A stretch of DNA of 64,000 bases from an uncultured Oscillibacter sp. (GTDB lineage: Bacteria; Bacillota; Clostridia; Oscillospirales; Oscillospiraceae), in NCBI GenBank assembly GCA_910584075.1, contig CAJTZI010000005.1, forward strand, positions 1 through 64,000, given 5' to 3'. The translations under genes were made by a program, and so were the position numbers. Every line of letters starts with the position of its first letter. Position 1 is the stretch's first letter. Below the pieces are notes generated by a model. The model did no database searches, was not told the DNA's origin, and worked only from the letters and a program-made list of their open reading frames with translations. Of the stretch, positions 11,845 through 20,836 are shown piece by piece.

Positions 11845-13401
11845 ATGTTAGAGACATTAGCCCTGATGGGCCAGGGCTTTATCAACGCCCTGATTCCCGT
11901 CAATCTTCTGGCCATGGCCGCCGGCACCACCATCGGCATCGTCATCGGCTGCCTGCCGGGCCTCTCCGCCGCCATGGGCGTGGCCCTGCTGCTCCCCATG
12001 ACCTTCACCATGGACGCCTCCACCGGCCTGATCATGCTGGGCGCCATCTACTGCGGCGCCATCTTCGGCGGGTCCATCTCCGCCATTTTGATCCACACCC
12101 CCGGCACCCCCGCCTCCGCCGCCACCGCCATTGAGGGCTATCAGATGACCCTCCAGGGAAAGGCCGGCAAGGCCCTGGGCACCGCCTGCATCTCCTCCTT
12201 CTTCGGCGGGCTCCTCTCCTGCATCTCCCTGTACTTCTTCGCCCCCCTGCTGGCCCAGCTGGCCATGAAGTTTGGCTCCCCGGAGTATTTCTGGCTGTCC
12301 ATCTTCGGTCTGACCATCATCGCCGGCGTCAGCTCCAAGTCCATGGTAAAGGGCCTGATCTCCGGCGCGCTGGGCCTGCTGCTCTCCACCATCGGTATGG
12401 ACCCCATGGAGGGCGTGAAGCGCTTCATGTTCGGCCAGTCCTCCCTCTATGAGGGGATCAACACCACCTGCGCCCTCATCGGATTGTTCTCCATGAGTCA
12501 GGCGCTGATCCTGGCGGAGCAGAAGATTAAACAGCGGGCCAGAGCCGCAAAATTTAATGACAAGATGATGCTGACCAGGAAGGAGATGCGGCAGATCGCC
12601 CCCACCGTGGGCCGGTCCTGGATCATCGGCAACCTGATCGGCATTCTGCCCGGCGCCGGCGCCTCCATCGCCTGCTTCCTGGGCTACAACACCGCCCGCC
12701 AGTTCTCCAAGGAGAAAGAGAAGTTCGGCCACGGCAGCATTGAGGGCGTGGCCGGCTCCGAGGCCGCCAACAACGCCGTCACCGGCGGCTCCCTCATCCC
12801 CATGCTCACCCTGGGCATCCCCGGCGAGAGCGTCACCGCCGTGCTGATGGGCGGCCTCATCATCCAGGGTCTCACCCCCGGTCCCGATCTCTTCGTGGGC
12901 GAGACGGCGAAAATGACCTACACCTTCTTCGCCGGCTTCGTCCTCATCCAGTTCTTTATGCTGGGCATCGGCCTTCTCGGCTGCAGGGGCTTCGCCCAGA
13001 TCTCCCGCCTGTCCGACGCCATTTTGATCCCCGCCGTTTCCGTTCTCTGCGTGGTGGGCTCCTACGCCATCCACAAGAACTTCGTGGACGTGGTCATCAT
13101 GATGATCTTCGGCGTGCTGGGTTATCTCTGCCGCAAGTTCGACCTCAACACCGCCGCCATCGTGCTGGCGCTGATCCTCGGACCCATTGGTGAGAAGGGC
13201 CTGCGCCGCTCCCTGGCCCTCTCCGGCGGCAATCCCTCTATTCTCTTCTCCACACCTGTCTGCTGGGTGCTCATCGCCCTGTGCGTCTTCGGCATCCTCT
13301 CCCCCATCCTGATGAACCGCATGGAGAAGAACGCCGTGGAGCAGGCCGGCGGCGACATCCCCGGCGAGACTGGCGACGATCCCGTCCGTACCTCCGACTG
13401 A
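11845..13401 (+). CDS. tctA: Tripartite tricarboxylate transporter large permease
   Basis: This 518-residue integral membrane protein is the ion-driven permease of the TTT system. Conserved TctA stretches are GCLPGLSAAMGVALLLPMTF near the N-terminus, IFGGSISAILIHTPGTPASA, and NLIGILPGAGASIACFLGY plus GSLIPMLTLGIPGESVTAVL in the second half. About 11-12 hydrophobic helices are visible. ATG follows GGGGGAGG. The hydrophilic C-terminal tail (GDIPGETGDDP) is unremarkable. A strong bidirectional terminator follows. Confidence 0.95.
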   Translation: MLETLALMGQGFINALIPVNLLAMAAGTTIGIVIGCLPGLSAAMGVALLLPMTFTMDASTGLIMLGAIYCGAIFGGSISAILIHTPGTPASAATAIEGYQMTLQGKAGKALGTACISSFFGGLLSCISLYFFAPLLAQLAMKFGSPEYFWLSIFGLTIIAGVSSKSMVKGLISGALGLLLSTIGMDPMEGVKRFMFGQSSLYEGINTTCALIGLFSMSQALILAEQKIKQRARAAKFNDKMMLTRKEMRQIAPTVGRSWIIGNLIGILPGAGASIACFLGYNTARQFSKEKEKFGHGSIEGVAGSEAANNAVTGGSLIPMLTLGIPGESVTAVLMGGLIIQGLTPGPDLFVGETAKMTYTFFAGFVLIQFFMLGIGLLGCRGFAQISRLSDAILIPAVSVLCVVGSYAIHKNFVDVVIMMIFGVLGYLCRKFDLNTAAIVLALILGPIGEKGLRRSLALSGGNPSILFSTPVCWVLIALCVFGILSPILMNRMEKNAVEQAGGDIPGETGDDPVRTSD

Positions 13402-13450
13402 GCGCAATGCTCCGTTGGGCAGGGACAAAACTTCACCGAAAAATTTGGAC

Positions 13451-13496
13451 AAAAGAAGAGCCGGTGCCCAAAATTTAGGCACCGGCTCTTCTTTTG
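13451..13496. terminator. Bidirectional terminator between tctA and the TetR gene
   Basis: Perfect 18-bp inverted repeat (left arm 13451-13468, right arm 13478-13495) rich in A on the left and T on the right, serving both converging genes. Confidence 0.95.
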
Positions 13497-13531
13497 TCTA
13501 TTGCGGTTTTTCCCCAAAAAACATACACTGC

Positions 13532-14113
13532 TCACAGTGAGACACGGACTGCCGCAGAACCTTCCCGCGGCTGGCGCAGCAGCACATTTTGGGCAGAGCC
13601 CTGGAGACACCCGCAGATGCTCTCCAAAAATTCCGGCATATCATAGCCCATGCCCTGGTCCAGCCAGTCCAGAACCAGGCCCATACCCGCACACTTATAG
13701 AAGTGGCACAGCGTAGGCAGCGTCTCCAAATCCGAACCAAGGGCGCTCTTCACGCCCCCGGCGTAAACGCCGACGGCATGGTCAATGAGGCCATTCAAAT
13801 GGCTGAGGAACACATCTCTTTGTACGGAGCGGTAAATGTGCAAAATGGCCCTTTTCCGGGCAGTACACCCCTCCACCAGAGGGATCAGACAGTCCAGGGG
13901 ATTTCCAAAGTTGAAATGCTTTTCCACGATCTCCTCTACCCAGGCCTGCATGGTAGCCTCCGCCAGGGCGGGAATGTCCTGATAGTGATAATAGAAAGTG
14001 TTCCGGTTCACATGGCACCGGTCCACAATCTCCTTGACGGTGATCTTGCTGTACGGCATCTCCTCCAGAATCTGCCAGAAGGTCTCGCTGAGGATCTGCT
14101 TGGTGCGGTTCAT
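13532..14113 (-). CDS. TetR/AcrR-family regulator
   Basis: About 193 residues. The N-terminal TetR helix-turn-helix is KITVKEIVDRCHVNRNTFYYHY (about 22-43), followed by an all-helical ligand domain. Two adjacent ATGs (14116 and 14113) follow GGAGGAGG; I chose the second on spacing. The gene is divergent from the coiled-coil protein and MMPL exporter genes, so I infer that it represses that pair. Its promoter contains an inverted repeat that could be its own operator. Confidence 0.88.
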   Translation of the reverse strand: MNRTKQILSETFWQILEEMPYSKITVKEIVDRCHVNRNTFYYHYQDIPALAEATMQAWVEEIVEKHFNFGNPLDCLIPLVEGCTARKRAILHIYRSVQRDVFLSHLNGLIDHAVGVYAGGVKSALGSDLETLPTLCHFYKCAGMGLVLDWLDQGMGYDMPEFLESICGCLQGSAQNVLLRQPREGSAAVRVSL

Positions 14114-14131
14114 CATCGCCCTCCTCCCCGC

Positions 14132-14171
14132 TTTTTGAAAATAGTATAGCAAAAAATCTCCCCGCTGACAA
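14132..14171 (-). promoter_or_regulatory. Promoter of the TetR gene with inverted repeat
   Basis: Minus-strand TTGTCA (14171-14166), 17 bases, TATACT (14148-14143). TTTTTG (14132-14137) and CAAAAA (14150-14155) flank the -10 as an inverted repeat, a possible TetR operator. Confidence 0.75.
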
Positions 14172-14213
14172 GGCGCCGGAGGTTTCCATTCTATGATTTT
14201 GGAGTGATTTTAT

Positions 14214-16754
14214 ATGAAGCGATCCCCTGGAGCCGGTCCGCGCATTCTGTCTCTTGTACTGGCTGGAGCACTGACCGCCGCCCCGGCCTTTCCCACGGCG
14301 GCCGCGGCGGACCCCAACGGTGACGGCGTATCCCCCGTCTGCGACGAGGCCTACTACGCCACGCTGGACTACTACGGCAATCTGACAGAGGGCAGCGTAG
14401 TGAAGAGCTACACCCTCAACGGCGCCTCAAGCCTGACAGACCGCGGCGTCTACGACCAGGTGGTAAACCTCACCGATGGCACCATCCCGGTAATCCGGGA
14501 GGGTGTCACGGAGTTCCGGTTCGACCAAGCCCCCGCCCACTTCTATTTTGAGGGCAAGACGGCGGAGCCCTTTCAAAACCTGCCTTGGACTCTCTCCATC
14601 TCTTACAGGCTCAATGGCGTGGCTGTCCGGGCGGAGGACCTGGCGGGCAAGACCGGCGTGGTGGAGATCACCGTGGACGCCATCCCCAACGAGACTGCCA
14701 GTGACTACGCCCGATACAACTACACCCTGGAGGCCATGGCCATGTTTAACCAGGACGACATCCTGTCCCTGGAGGCCCCGGGCGCCCAGGTGCAGCTGAT
14801 CGGCAACCTGCGGGCGGTGCTGTTTATCGCCCTGCCGGGAGAGGAACAGCATTTCGTAATCCGGGTGGGGGCGGAGGACTTCGCCTTCTCCGGCATGACC
14901 TTCCTGATGGTCCCCGCCACCCTCAGCCAACTGGAGGAGATCGCCAAACTGTCCCAGCGCAAGGACGAGCTGGAGGAGGACTACGACGCGCTCTCCGGGA
15001 GTCTTGACACACTTCTGGACTCCTTCACAGACCTCAGCGGCAGCCTGCGGGACACTGCCAACGGCCTGGATGAGCTGAACCGGGCCCGGAACACCATCTC
15101 TGCCGGCAAGGACCAGATCTACCAGGACGGTGACAGAGTTCTGGCGGATCTGGAGCGGCTGAGCGGCTCTCTAAACACGCTCCCCGGCCATCTCACCGGC
15201 ACCGGTGACGCCGTAGACGACGTCACCGGCGCCCTCTCCGGCGTGGCGGACGCCGCCGTAAGCCTGCGGGGCAGCCTGGACGATGTGAACGGCAGTCTCC
15301 GGGACCTGCAAAGGGATATTCGGGACATCCGCAGCGGCAATGGCAGCATGGAGGACAGTCTGGACCAACTGGCAGCGGATCTGAAGGCCCTTCAGGACAA
15401 TCTCCAGGAGCTGGAAACCCTGCTGAAGGCCCTGGACATCCAGATCAGCGGCGGGATCATCTCCGAAATCCCGGAAAATATCCAACAACATATCAAGGTT
15501 CAGGGACAAAAGCTCTCAGACATCCTGACCCAGGTCCAGGAACTGGAGACCGTCTGGGCCGGTACAGCAGCGGGGGCAGAGACCATCGCGTACCCCCAGT
15601 TTCAGATCGCCGCTCTGCTGGCCTCCAAGTCCGCCGCCAGCACGGCGGAGGCCCAGGCCCTGCTGGGTCAGGTGCAGGCCGTGGACAGCGCCATCACCCA
15701 GATACAGACACTGATGCCCGGACTGACAGCGGAGCAGGCTCTTCAGCACTTGGTAACCGCAGGCAGTCTGACCCAGGACCAAGCGGGGGCATACGCTTCC
15801 GCAAAGCCAAAATTGGTCCTGATGGAGCAGGTCTACGCCGCCGTCACCGGCGGCGCGGACCGCCCCATGGACAAGGCGGGCTTTTTCACCGCCATGCTGA
15901 TACTCAGTGACATCAACAGGCTCCCGGCAGACCAGCAGACGCCGGAGAACATCGCCAAGATCCTCTCCAAAAAGGCTCTGTATGCCCAGACCGGAAAAAC
16001 CCTGGCCCATCTGAACCAGGACCATGACACCACCAGGCTCACCGGCCTTCTGGAAAATCTGGAGCGGCTGCTACGCCACCTGGGTGGAGACGGCCTTACC
16101 GGGGAGCTGGGCAGTCTTGTGGGAAAGACGGACACCACTCTGGGCCATCTGGATGGCCTGGCGGAAGCGGGCCGGGACATTCTGAACCAGGTGGACGGTC
16201 TCCTGACAGAGATCCGGGACCTGGATGACGCCGTCAACCGCCGCGTCCCCGGCCTCCACGACACCCTGGAGGACACCCGGACTCTTGTGGAGGACATGGT
16301 AGTTGCTGTGGACGACACCACTGGCTTTCTCACCTCCTTCCGCCATCTGTCCAGAGAATCCGGCACTCAGCTAGACACCGGTGCTCAGGAGAGCCTGACC
16401 GGTCTGGCCGCGGCGCTGCGGAAAACCGCTGGCAGCGCGGACGCCGCCGGCGGCGTCCGGGAGGCCAAGGAGAAAATTGACGAGATCATTGAAGACACCT
16501 GGACAGAGTACACCGGACAGGTGAACAATCTCCTGCTGATGGACGCCGGAGCTCCGGCGGTCTCCCTGACCTCAGAGGAGAACCCCGCCCCCGTCAGTGT
16601 GCAGGTGCTTATCCGCTCCCAGGAGATCAAGGCGGAGGACTCTTCCCTGACGGTCTCCGCCGAGTCCCAGACCCCGGAAACCACATTCTGGGACCGGGTC
16701 ACCCAGATGTTCCGGGACTTCTGGTCCGCTGTCACGGGAATTTTCCAAAAGTAA
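14214..16754 (+). CDS. Secreted coiled-coil protein partnered with MMPL exporter
   Basis: An 846-residue protein with a signal peptide (ILSLVLAGALTAAPAFPTAAAA, about residues 10-32), a beta-rich N-terminal part to about 240, then a long region of heptad-like helices (about 245-430 and 590-770, e.g. LEEIAKLSQRKDELEEDYDAL) and a hydrophobic tail FWDRVTQMFRDFWSAVTGIF. The helical repeats with many Gly-Ser-Leu and Asp-Gly-Leu turns resemble the extracytoplasmic coils of YhgE/Pip and YdgH-type proteins. It starts 32 bases before an MMPL transporter gene, so the two probably form one envelope export assembly. I cannot name a substrate. Confidence 0.8.
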   Translation: MKRSPGAGPRILSLVLAGALTAAPAFPTAAAADPNGDGVSPVCDEAYYATLDYYGNLTEGSVVKSYTLNGASSLTDRGVYDQVVNLTDGTIPVIREGVTEFRFDQAPAHFYFEGKTAEPFQNLPWTLSISYRLNGVAVRAEDLAGKTGVVEITVDAIPNETASDYARYNYTLEAMAMFNQDDILSLEAPGAQVQLIGNLRAVLFIALPGEEQHFVIRVGAEDFAFSGMTFLMVPATLSQLEEIAKLSQRKDELEEDYDALSGSLDTLLDSFTDLSGSLRDTANGLDELNRARNTISAGKDQIYQDGDRVLADLERLSGSLNTLPGHLTGTGDAVDDVTGALSGVADAAVSLRGSLDDVNGSLRDLQRDIRDIRSGNGSMEDSLDQLAADLKALQDNLQELETLLKALDIQISGGIISEIPENIQQHIKVQGQKLSDILTQVQELETVWAGTAAGAETIAYPQFQIAALLASKSAASTAEAQALLGQVQAVDSAITQIQTLMPGLTAEQALQHLVTAGSLTQDQAGAYASAKPKLVLMEQVYAAVTGGADRPMDKAGFFTAMLILSDINRLPADQQTPENIAKILSKKALYAQTGKTLAHLNQDHDTTRLTGLLENLERLLRHLGGDGLTGELGSLVGKTDTTLGHLDGLAEAGRDILNQVDGLLTEIRDLDDAVNRRVPGLHDTLEDTRTLVEDMVVAVDDTTGFLTSFRHLSRESGTQLDTGAQESLTGLAAALRKTAGSADAAGGVREAKEKIDEIIEDTWTEYTGQVNNLLLMDAGAPAVSLTSEENPAPVSVQVLIRSQEIKAEDSSLTVSAESQTPETTFWDRVTQMFRDFWSAVTGIFQK

Positions 16755-16785
16755 CGCAAGAACTGAGAATGGACGGTGTTTTCCT

Positions 16786-18888
16786 TTGCTTGACCGAATT
16801 GCCCACCTTCTGACCCGGAAACCGAAGCTGGTGGCCCTGATCGACGCAGCCATGCTGATCCCCTCCGCCCTGGGATACCTGGGCACCCGGGTTAACTACG
16901 ATATCCTCACCTACCTGCCCCAGGATCTGGAGTCCTCCCAGGGAGAGCGGCTGCTGGAGGAGCCCTTTCACATGGCCGCCACCAGCATGCTCATCGTGGA
17001 GGGGATGCCCGCCGCCTACACCAACGACCTGATCAACGCCATCAAGGACGTGCCCAGCGTCTCCAACGCCGTATGGCTGTCCAACGCCGTAGGCATCCAG
17101 ATCCCCATCGACTTCATCCCCGTGAACCTGCGGGAGATGTTTTACGCCGGGGACGCCACCATGATGATCATTCAGTACGACAAATCTGGCGCGGACCAGG
17201 AGACCATGGAGGCCATTGACGCCATCCGGGCTATCTGTAATGAGAAGTGCTTCCTGGCCGGCTTCTCTGTGGTCATCAAAGACACCAAGGACCTGGTGGA
17301 CCGGGAGCTGCCCGTCTATGTGGGGCTGGCGGTGATTTTGTCCCTGGCAGCCATGTCCCTGACCATGGAGTCCGTGGTGCTGCCTTTTGTGTTTCTCACC
17401 AGCATCGGCATGGCCATTGTCTACAACTTCGGCACCAACATCTTTCTGGGGGAGATCTCCTACATCACCCAGGCCATTGCCGCCGTTTTACAGCTGGGCG
17501 TCACCATGGACTACTCCATCTTTCTTTACCACCGCTACAAGGAGGAGCAGTCCCGCTGGGACGACAAGCGGGACGCCATGGCAAAGGCCATCGCGGCGGC
17601 TTTCACCTCCCTCTCCGGCTCCAGCCTCACCACCATCGCAGGCTTCCTGGCCCTGTGCTTCATGCGGCTGACCCTGGGCCGGGACATCGGCATCGTCATG
17701 GCAAAGGGCGTGGTGCTGGGTGTGGCCACTGTGGTGCTGGTGCTGCCCGCCCTGCTGCTGCTCTTCGACAAGCAGATCGAAAAGCACACCCACAAGAGCC
17801 TCCTGCCAAACTTCTCCAAGCTCAACCACGCGGTCATCCGCCGCCGGAGATGGATGATGGCCCTGTTTCTGATTCTCTTTCTCCCGGCCCTGTACGCCCA
17901 GTCCCACACCGGGGTCTACTATAAGCTGGACGAGGCCCTGCCCCAGGACATGGCCTCCATCGTGGCTAACAACAAGCTCAAAGACGAGTTTGACATGGCC
18001 GGGTCCCATTTCATTCTCCTGCGGGACGACATTCCCGCCACGGACATGAACCGGCTGGAGTCCTCCATCCGGGAGATCGACGGCATCACCTCCGTTCTCT
18101 CCTACCATGCTATGCTGGGCTCCGGCATCCCGGACTTCTTCATCCCGGAGGAGGTACGGAATATGCTCAAGCAGGGGGGGTGGCAGCTGCTGATGGTGAA
18201 CTCCGAGTACGCCACCGCCTCCGATGAGGTATCCGCCCAGCTCAAAACGCTGAATGCCCTTGTAAAACAGTATGACCCGGAGGCCCTGATCACCGGCGAG
18301 GCCGCCCTTACCGACGATCTGATCACAACCTCCGCCGTGGACTTCCAGGTCACCAACTACATCTCCATCGGCGCCATTTTGCTGATCGTGGCCTGGGTGT
18401 TCCGCTCCCTCTCCATGCCGGTGGTGCTGGTGGCGGCCATAGAGCTGGCCATCTTCATCAACCAGGGAATCCCCTACTTCACCGACACCGTGATCCCCTT
18501 TGTCTCCCCCACCATCATCGGCTGCGTACAGCTGGGCGCCACAGTGGACTACGCCATATTGCTGGCCACCCGGTTCCGGGAGGAGCTTCAAAACGGCAAG
18601 TCCTCCGTGGAGGCCATGGAGATCGCCGCCACCGCCTCCGACGGCTCCATTATTACCAGCTCCCTGGTGATGTTCTGCGCCACACTGGGCGTGGGCCTGA
18701 TCTCGGAGATCGAGATCATCAGCTCCATCTGCGTCATGCTGGCCCGGGGTGCGCTGATCTCGGCGGTGATGAGCATGTTCCTGATGCCCTCCATCCTGTG
18801 CGTGTGTGAGCCGCTGATCCACAAAACCAGCCTCCACTGGCGCAGTGCAAAGGCAGAAAAGGTCCGGGTTCCCGCTGGGAACACGTGA
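16786..18888 (+). CDS. MMPL/RND-superfamily exporter
   Basis: A 700-residue membrane protein with two repeats of the RND layout: a helix near the N-terminus, an extracytoplasmic domain, then five helices (about 175-330 and 530-680). ITQAIAAVLQLGVTMDYSIFLYHR and IIGCVQLGATVDYAILLATR are the matching TM4-type segments, each with the Asp expected for proton coupling. Only a TTG start at 16786 fits; GGACGG lies about 10 bases before it. It probably exports lipids, peptides or a drug together with the coiled-coil protein just upstream. The divergent TetR gene is the likely regulator. Confidence 0.9.
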   Translation: MLDRIAHLLTRKPKLVALIDAAMLIPSALGYLGTRVNYDILTYLPQDLESSQGERLLEEPFHMAATSMLIVEGMPAAYTNDLINAIKDVPSVSNAVWLSNAVGIQIPIDFIPVNLREMFYAGDATMMIIQYDKSGADQETMEAIDAIRAICNEKCFLAGFSVVIKDTKDLVDRELPVYVGLAVILSLAAMSLTMESVVLPFVFLTSIGMAIVYNFGTNIFLGEISYITQAIAAVLQLGVTMDYSIFLYHRYKEEQSRWDDKRDAMAKAIAAAFTSLSGSSLTTIAGFLALCFMRLTLGRDIGIVMAKGVVLGVATVVLVLPALLLLFDKQIEKHTHKSLLPNFSKLNHAVIRRRRWMMALFLILFLPALYAQSHTGVYYKLDEALPQDMASIVANNKLKDEFDMAGSHFILLRDDIPATDMNRLESSIREIDGITSVLSYHAMLGSGIPDFFIPEEVRNMLKQGGWQLLMVNSEYATASDEVSAQLKTLNALVKQYDPEALITGEAALTDDLITTSAVDFQVTNYISIGAILLIVAWVFRSLSMPVVLVAAIELAIFINQGIPYFTDTVIPFVSPTIIGCVQLGATVDYAILLATRFREELQNGKSSVEAMEIAATASDGSIITSSLVMFCATLGVGLISEIEIISSICVMLARGALISAVMSMFLMPSILCVCEPLIHKTSLHWRSAKAEKVRVPAGNT

Positions 18889-18994
18889 GACGCACTGTCG
18901 CCGTTACCGAGACCATGTTCTCCCGCGGAAGCCATTTTCTCCTGTATCCATAAAGCAGCCTAAAAGCCCGCCGCATGCTGTGCGGCGGACAGAC

Positions 18995-19037
18995 AGCGAA
19001 ACGCCGCCCTTTCGGGCGGCGTTTCGCTCTGTATTTT
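18995..19037 (+). terminator. Terminator after the MMPL gene
   Basis: A perfect 15-bp stem (AGCGAAACGCCGCCC and its complement) with a TTTC loop, followed by CTGTATTTT. A smaller GCCGC hairpin lies just before it at about 18967-18988. Confidence 0.85.
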
Positions 19038-19171
19038 CCGCAAGGCGGCGTGACAGCCGCAGGGCATCCCCATCTTCCGCCGAAAAACCGGTATTTAAAC
19101 CGAAAATCCGGCCCCACAATTCCCCATAATTCCTTTATCCTTAACCTAGATCAAAAGGAGGGGAATCCCGT

Positions 19172-19507
19172 ATGAATCAATGCGGCTATTTTGCCAAAAA
19201 CCTGGAAGCGATTCGAAAAATCAACAACGCAAACCTCACCGAGTTTTCGGAGGAACTGGATATTCCAAAATCGACTTTACAGGATATTCTGAAGGACGGA
19301 AACACCTCGCTCCACACCGCCCTCCACATTGCAGAACACTTGAACATCCCCCTGAGCACACTGACGGGCGAGATGGTCCCCGTGGACAATCCGGACGTTC
19401 TGACAATTCTTTTGAGATATTTTGCGTGGTTTGACCGCCTGTCTAAGGAGGAGCAGAAAACCGTTGCAGCCCACTTCCGCTCCATTATGGAGGTGGTGCA
19501 GAAATGA
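19172..19507 (+). CDS. Small XRE-type helix-turn-helix regulator
   Basis: A 111-residue protein. Residues about 8-62 form a Cro/C1-type DNA-binding domain (NLTEFSEELDIPKSTLQDILKDGN as helices 2-3). The C-terminal 45 residues are helical and may dimerise. ATG follows a good AAAGGAGGGG box. The next gene starts 68 bases downstream on the same strand. Nothing in the context tells the target; there is no phage or toxin gene beside it. Confidence 0.8.
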   Translation: MNQCGYFAKNLEAIRKINNANLTEFSEELDIPKSTLQDILKDGNTSLHTALHIAEHLNIPLSTLTGEMVPVDNPDVLTILLRYFAWFDRLSKEEQKTVAAHFRSIMEVVQK

Positions 19508-19575
19508 TCTCCGGCACGCAGCCTGTCCCACGGGCCTTATCTGTCAATGGCCGCCCCATGGTCTGACGGCGGGGG

Positions 19576-19824
19576 GTGCGCCGCTTGTATCACTATAAAG
19601 CAGCAAAAATGAGGCCCCTGTTTTCCTCCCGTGACCTCTACGGCATTCTCGGCGCTCGGGAACAGGACGGAAGGTGGATGACAGCTGCCGTCGTCGCCCC
19701 GTTTTCCGAAGACCAGGAGGCGGTCGACAGGCTGGCTGAGCGATGTACGGCCCTTCAGCTCTGCCCGGAAAATCTGATTGACGCGGTCTCCGACTTTCTC
19801 TCTCAGACCTCTGCGGACATATAG
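19576..19824 (+). CDS. Small conserved hypothetical protein, DUF6514-like
   Basis: An 82-residue protein starting at GTG 19576 after a G-rich stretch that is only a weak binding site. The pattern RDLYGILGAREQDG....VVAPFSEDQEAVDRLAERC...LCPENLIDAVSDFL reminds me of short DUF6514 proteins of Oscillospiraceae, which carry a YGI/V core and end in a helix with DAVxDFL. I am not certain of the match. No membrane segment or catalytic motif is visible. It probably shares a transcript with the XRE gene and ends just before a strong hairpin. Confidence 0.55.
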   Translation: MRRLYHYKAAKMRPLFSSRDLYGILGAREQDGRWMTAAVVAPFSEDQEAVDRLAERCTALQLCPENLIDAVSDFLSQTSADI

Positions 19825-19828
19825 CGCA

Positions 19829-19865
19829 CCGGAGCGGGCGGCTCTTCAAGAGCCGCCCGCTCCGG
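19829..19865. terminator. Hairpin after the small-gene pair
   Basis: An 18-bp perfect inverted repeat (19829-19846 and 19848-19865) centred on C19847; the following T-run is poor. Bases 19866-20020 show nothing else. Confidence 0.75.
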
Positions 19866-20020
19866 CCTGTTAAAAGTAAAAGCAGGAACCGTGCACAGGA
19901 AATCCTCGGGAAGAATACGAGGGACGGAATCCTCCCCCACGCACTTCCCCTCTGAACGGAAGACATCCTCTCCTCTGATGCCGCTTTACCGGGCCCCTCT
20001 TCCCCGGCGACAGTGCTCTT

Positions 20021-20824
20021 TCAGCCCATCATCAGCTCGCAGGCAATTTTCAGCTCCTTGACCGTTTTCGCGGTGTAGCGCACCACATCGTCGCCGGCCA
20101 GCTCCACGCCGGGCAGCTGCCGGGCGGAGCGCACCGCCTGGTGGGTGGGCAGGCACAGATCCAGCACCATCGTCTCCGGCACCTGAGGAACCGGCGGTGC
20201 GCCGGCGGCCAGCTGCTTTGCCACAGCTTCCTCAATGGCCCTCTCCGCCGTTTTGGGGTGGATGTTCCAGGTGGAATTCCCCTTGCATCGCTTCACCGCC
20301 ACCGTGGCAAGGCCGGGAATCTCCGCCTCCGCCATTCGGCACATGGCCTCGTCGCCGCTGAGGAACAGTGACGGAACGCCAAGGGACGCCGCGTACAGGG
20401 AATTCATGGTAAACTCAGAGGCCAGCTCTCCGTTGATTTTCGCCCACCGGATCTGCTGGTACTCGCTGGTGTGGGCCAGGGGACTGCCGTCGCTGCCGGC
20501 AGGGGCATGGTAGCCAATGTAGATTACGCCGCTGAACGTGCCGTCCAGCCCCGCCATCATGGAGCCTGGGTGGCAGGCCCAGCCCCGCATCAGCTCGGTA
20601 CCCTCCGGCAGATCCATATGACGGATGTTGCAGGCTCCGCCGTGTCCGTCCCGAACCACCGGAAGAGCGCCTGCCGCCAGCACCGCCCGGCAGGCCGCCG
20701 CCGTCTCCCGGGTCATCTGTCCGCAGGCCTCGTCATAGCCCGCCCGGCCCGCCTCAGTCTCCGACCAGAAGGTGACGTCCGTGATTCCCTCAATATCAAC
20801 ACTGATAAAATACCGTTTTTTCAT
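20021..20824 (-). CDS. M55-family D-aminopeptidase (DppA-like)
   Basis: DppA-type zinc peptidases remove N-terminal D-amino acids, such as D-Ala, from short peptides. The 267-residue protein has the M55 ligands: Asp10 and Glu12 in SVDIEGI, His61 in DGHGG, His106 in GYHA and Glu133, plus His118 as probable nucleophile. No signal peptide, so cytoplasmic. ATG follows GGGAGG, 12 bases after the P1-peptidase gene. It is the last gene of permease-P1 peptidase-D-aminopeptidase, which starts at a sigma-54 promoter. Inference: breakdown of imported D-amino-acid-containing peptides. Confidence 0.93.
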   Translation of the reverse strand: MKKRYFISVDIEGITDVTFWSETEAGRAGYDEACGQMTRETAAACRAVLAAGALPVVRDGHGGACNIRHMDLPEGTELMRGWACHPGSMMAGLDGTFSGVIYIGYHAPAGSDGSPLAHTSEYQQIRWAKINGELASEFTMNSLYAASLGVPSLFLSGDEAMCRMAEAEIPGLATVAVKRCKGNSTWNIHPKTAERAIEEAVAKQLAAGAPPVPQVPETMVLDLCLPTHQAVRSARQLPGVELAGDDVVRYTAKTVKELKIACELMMG

Positions 20825-20836
20825 GTCAGCCTCCCG

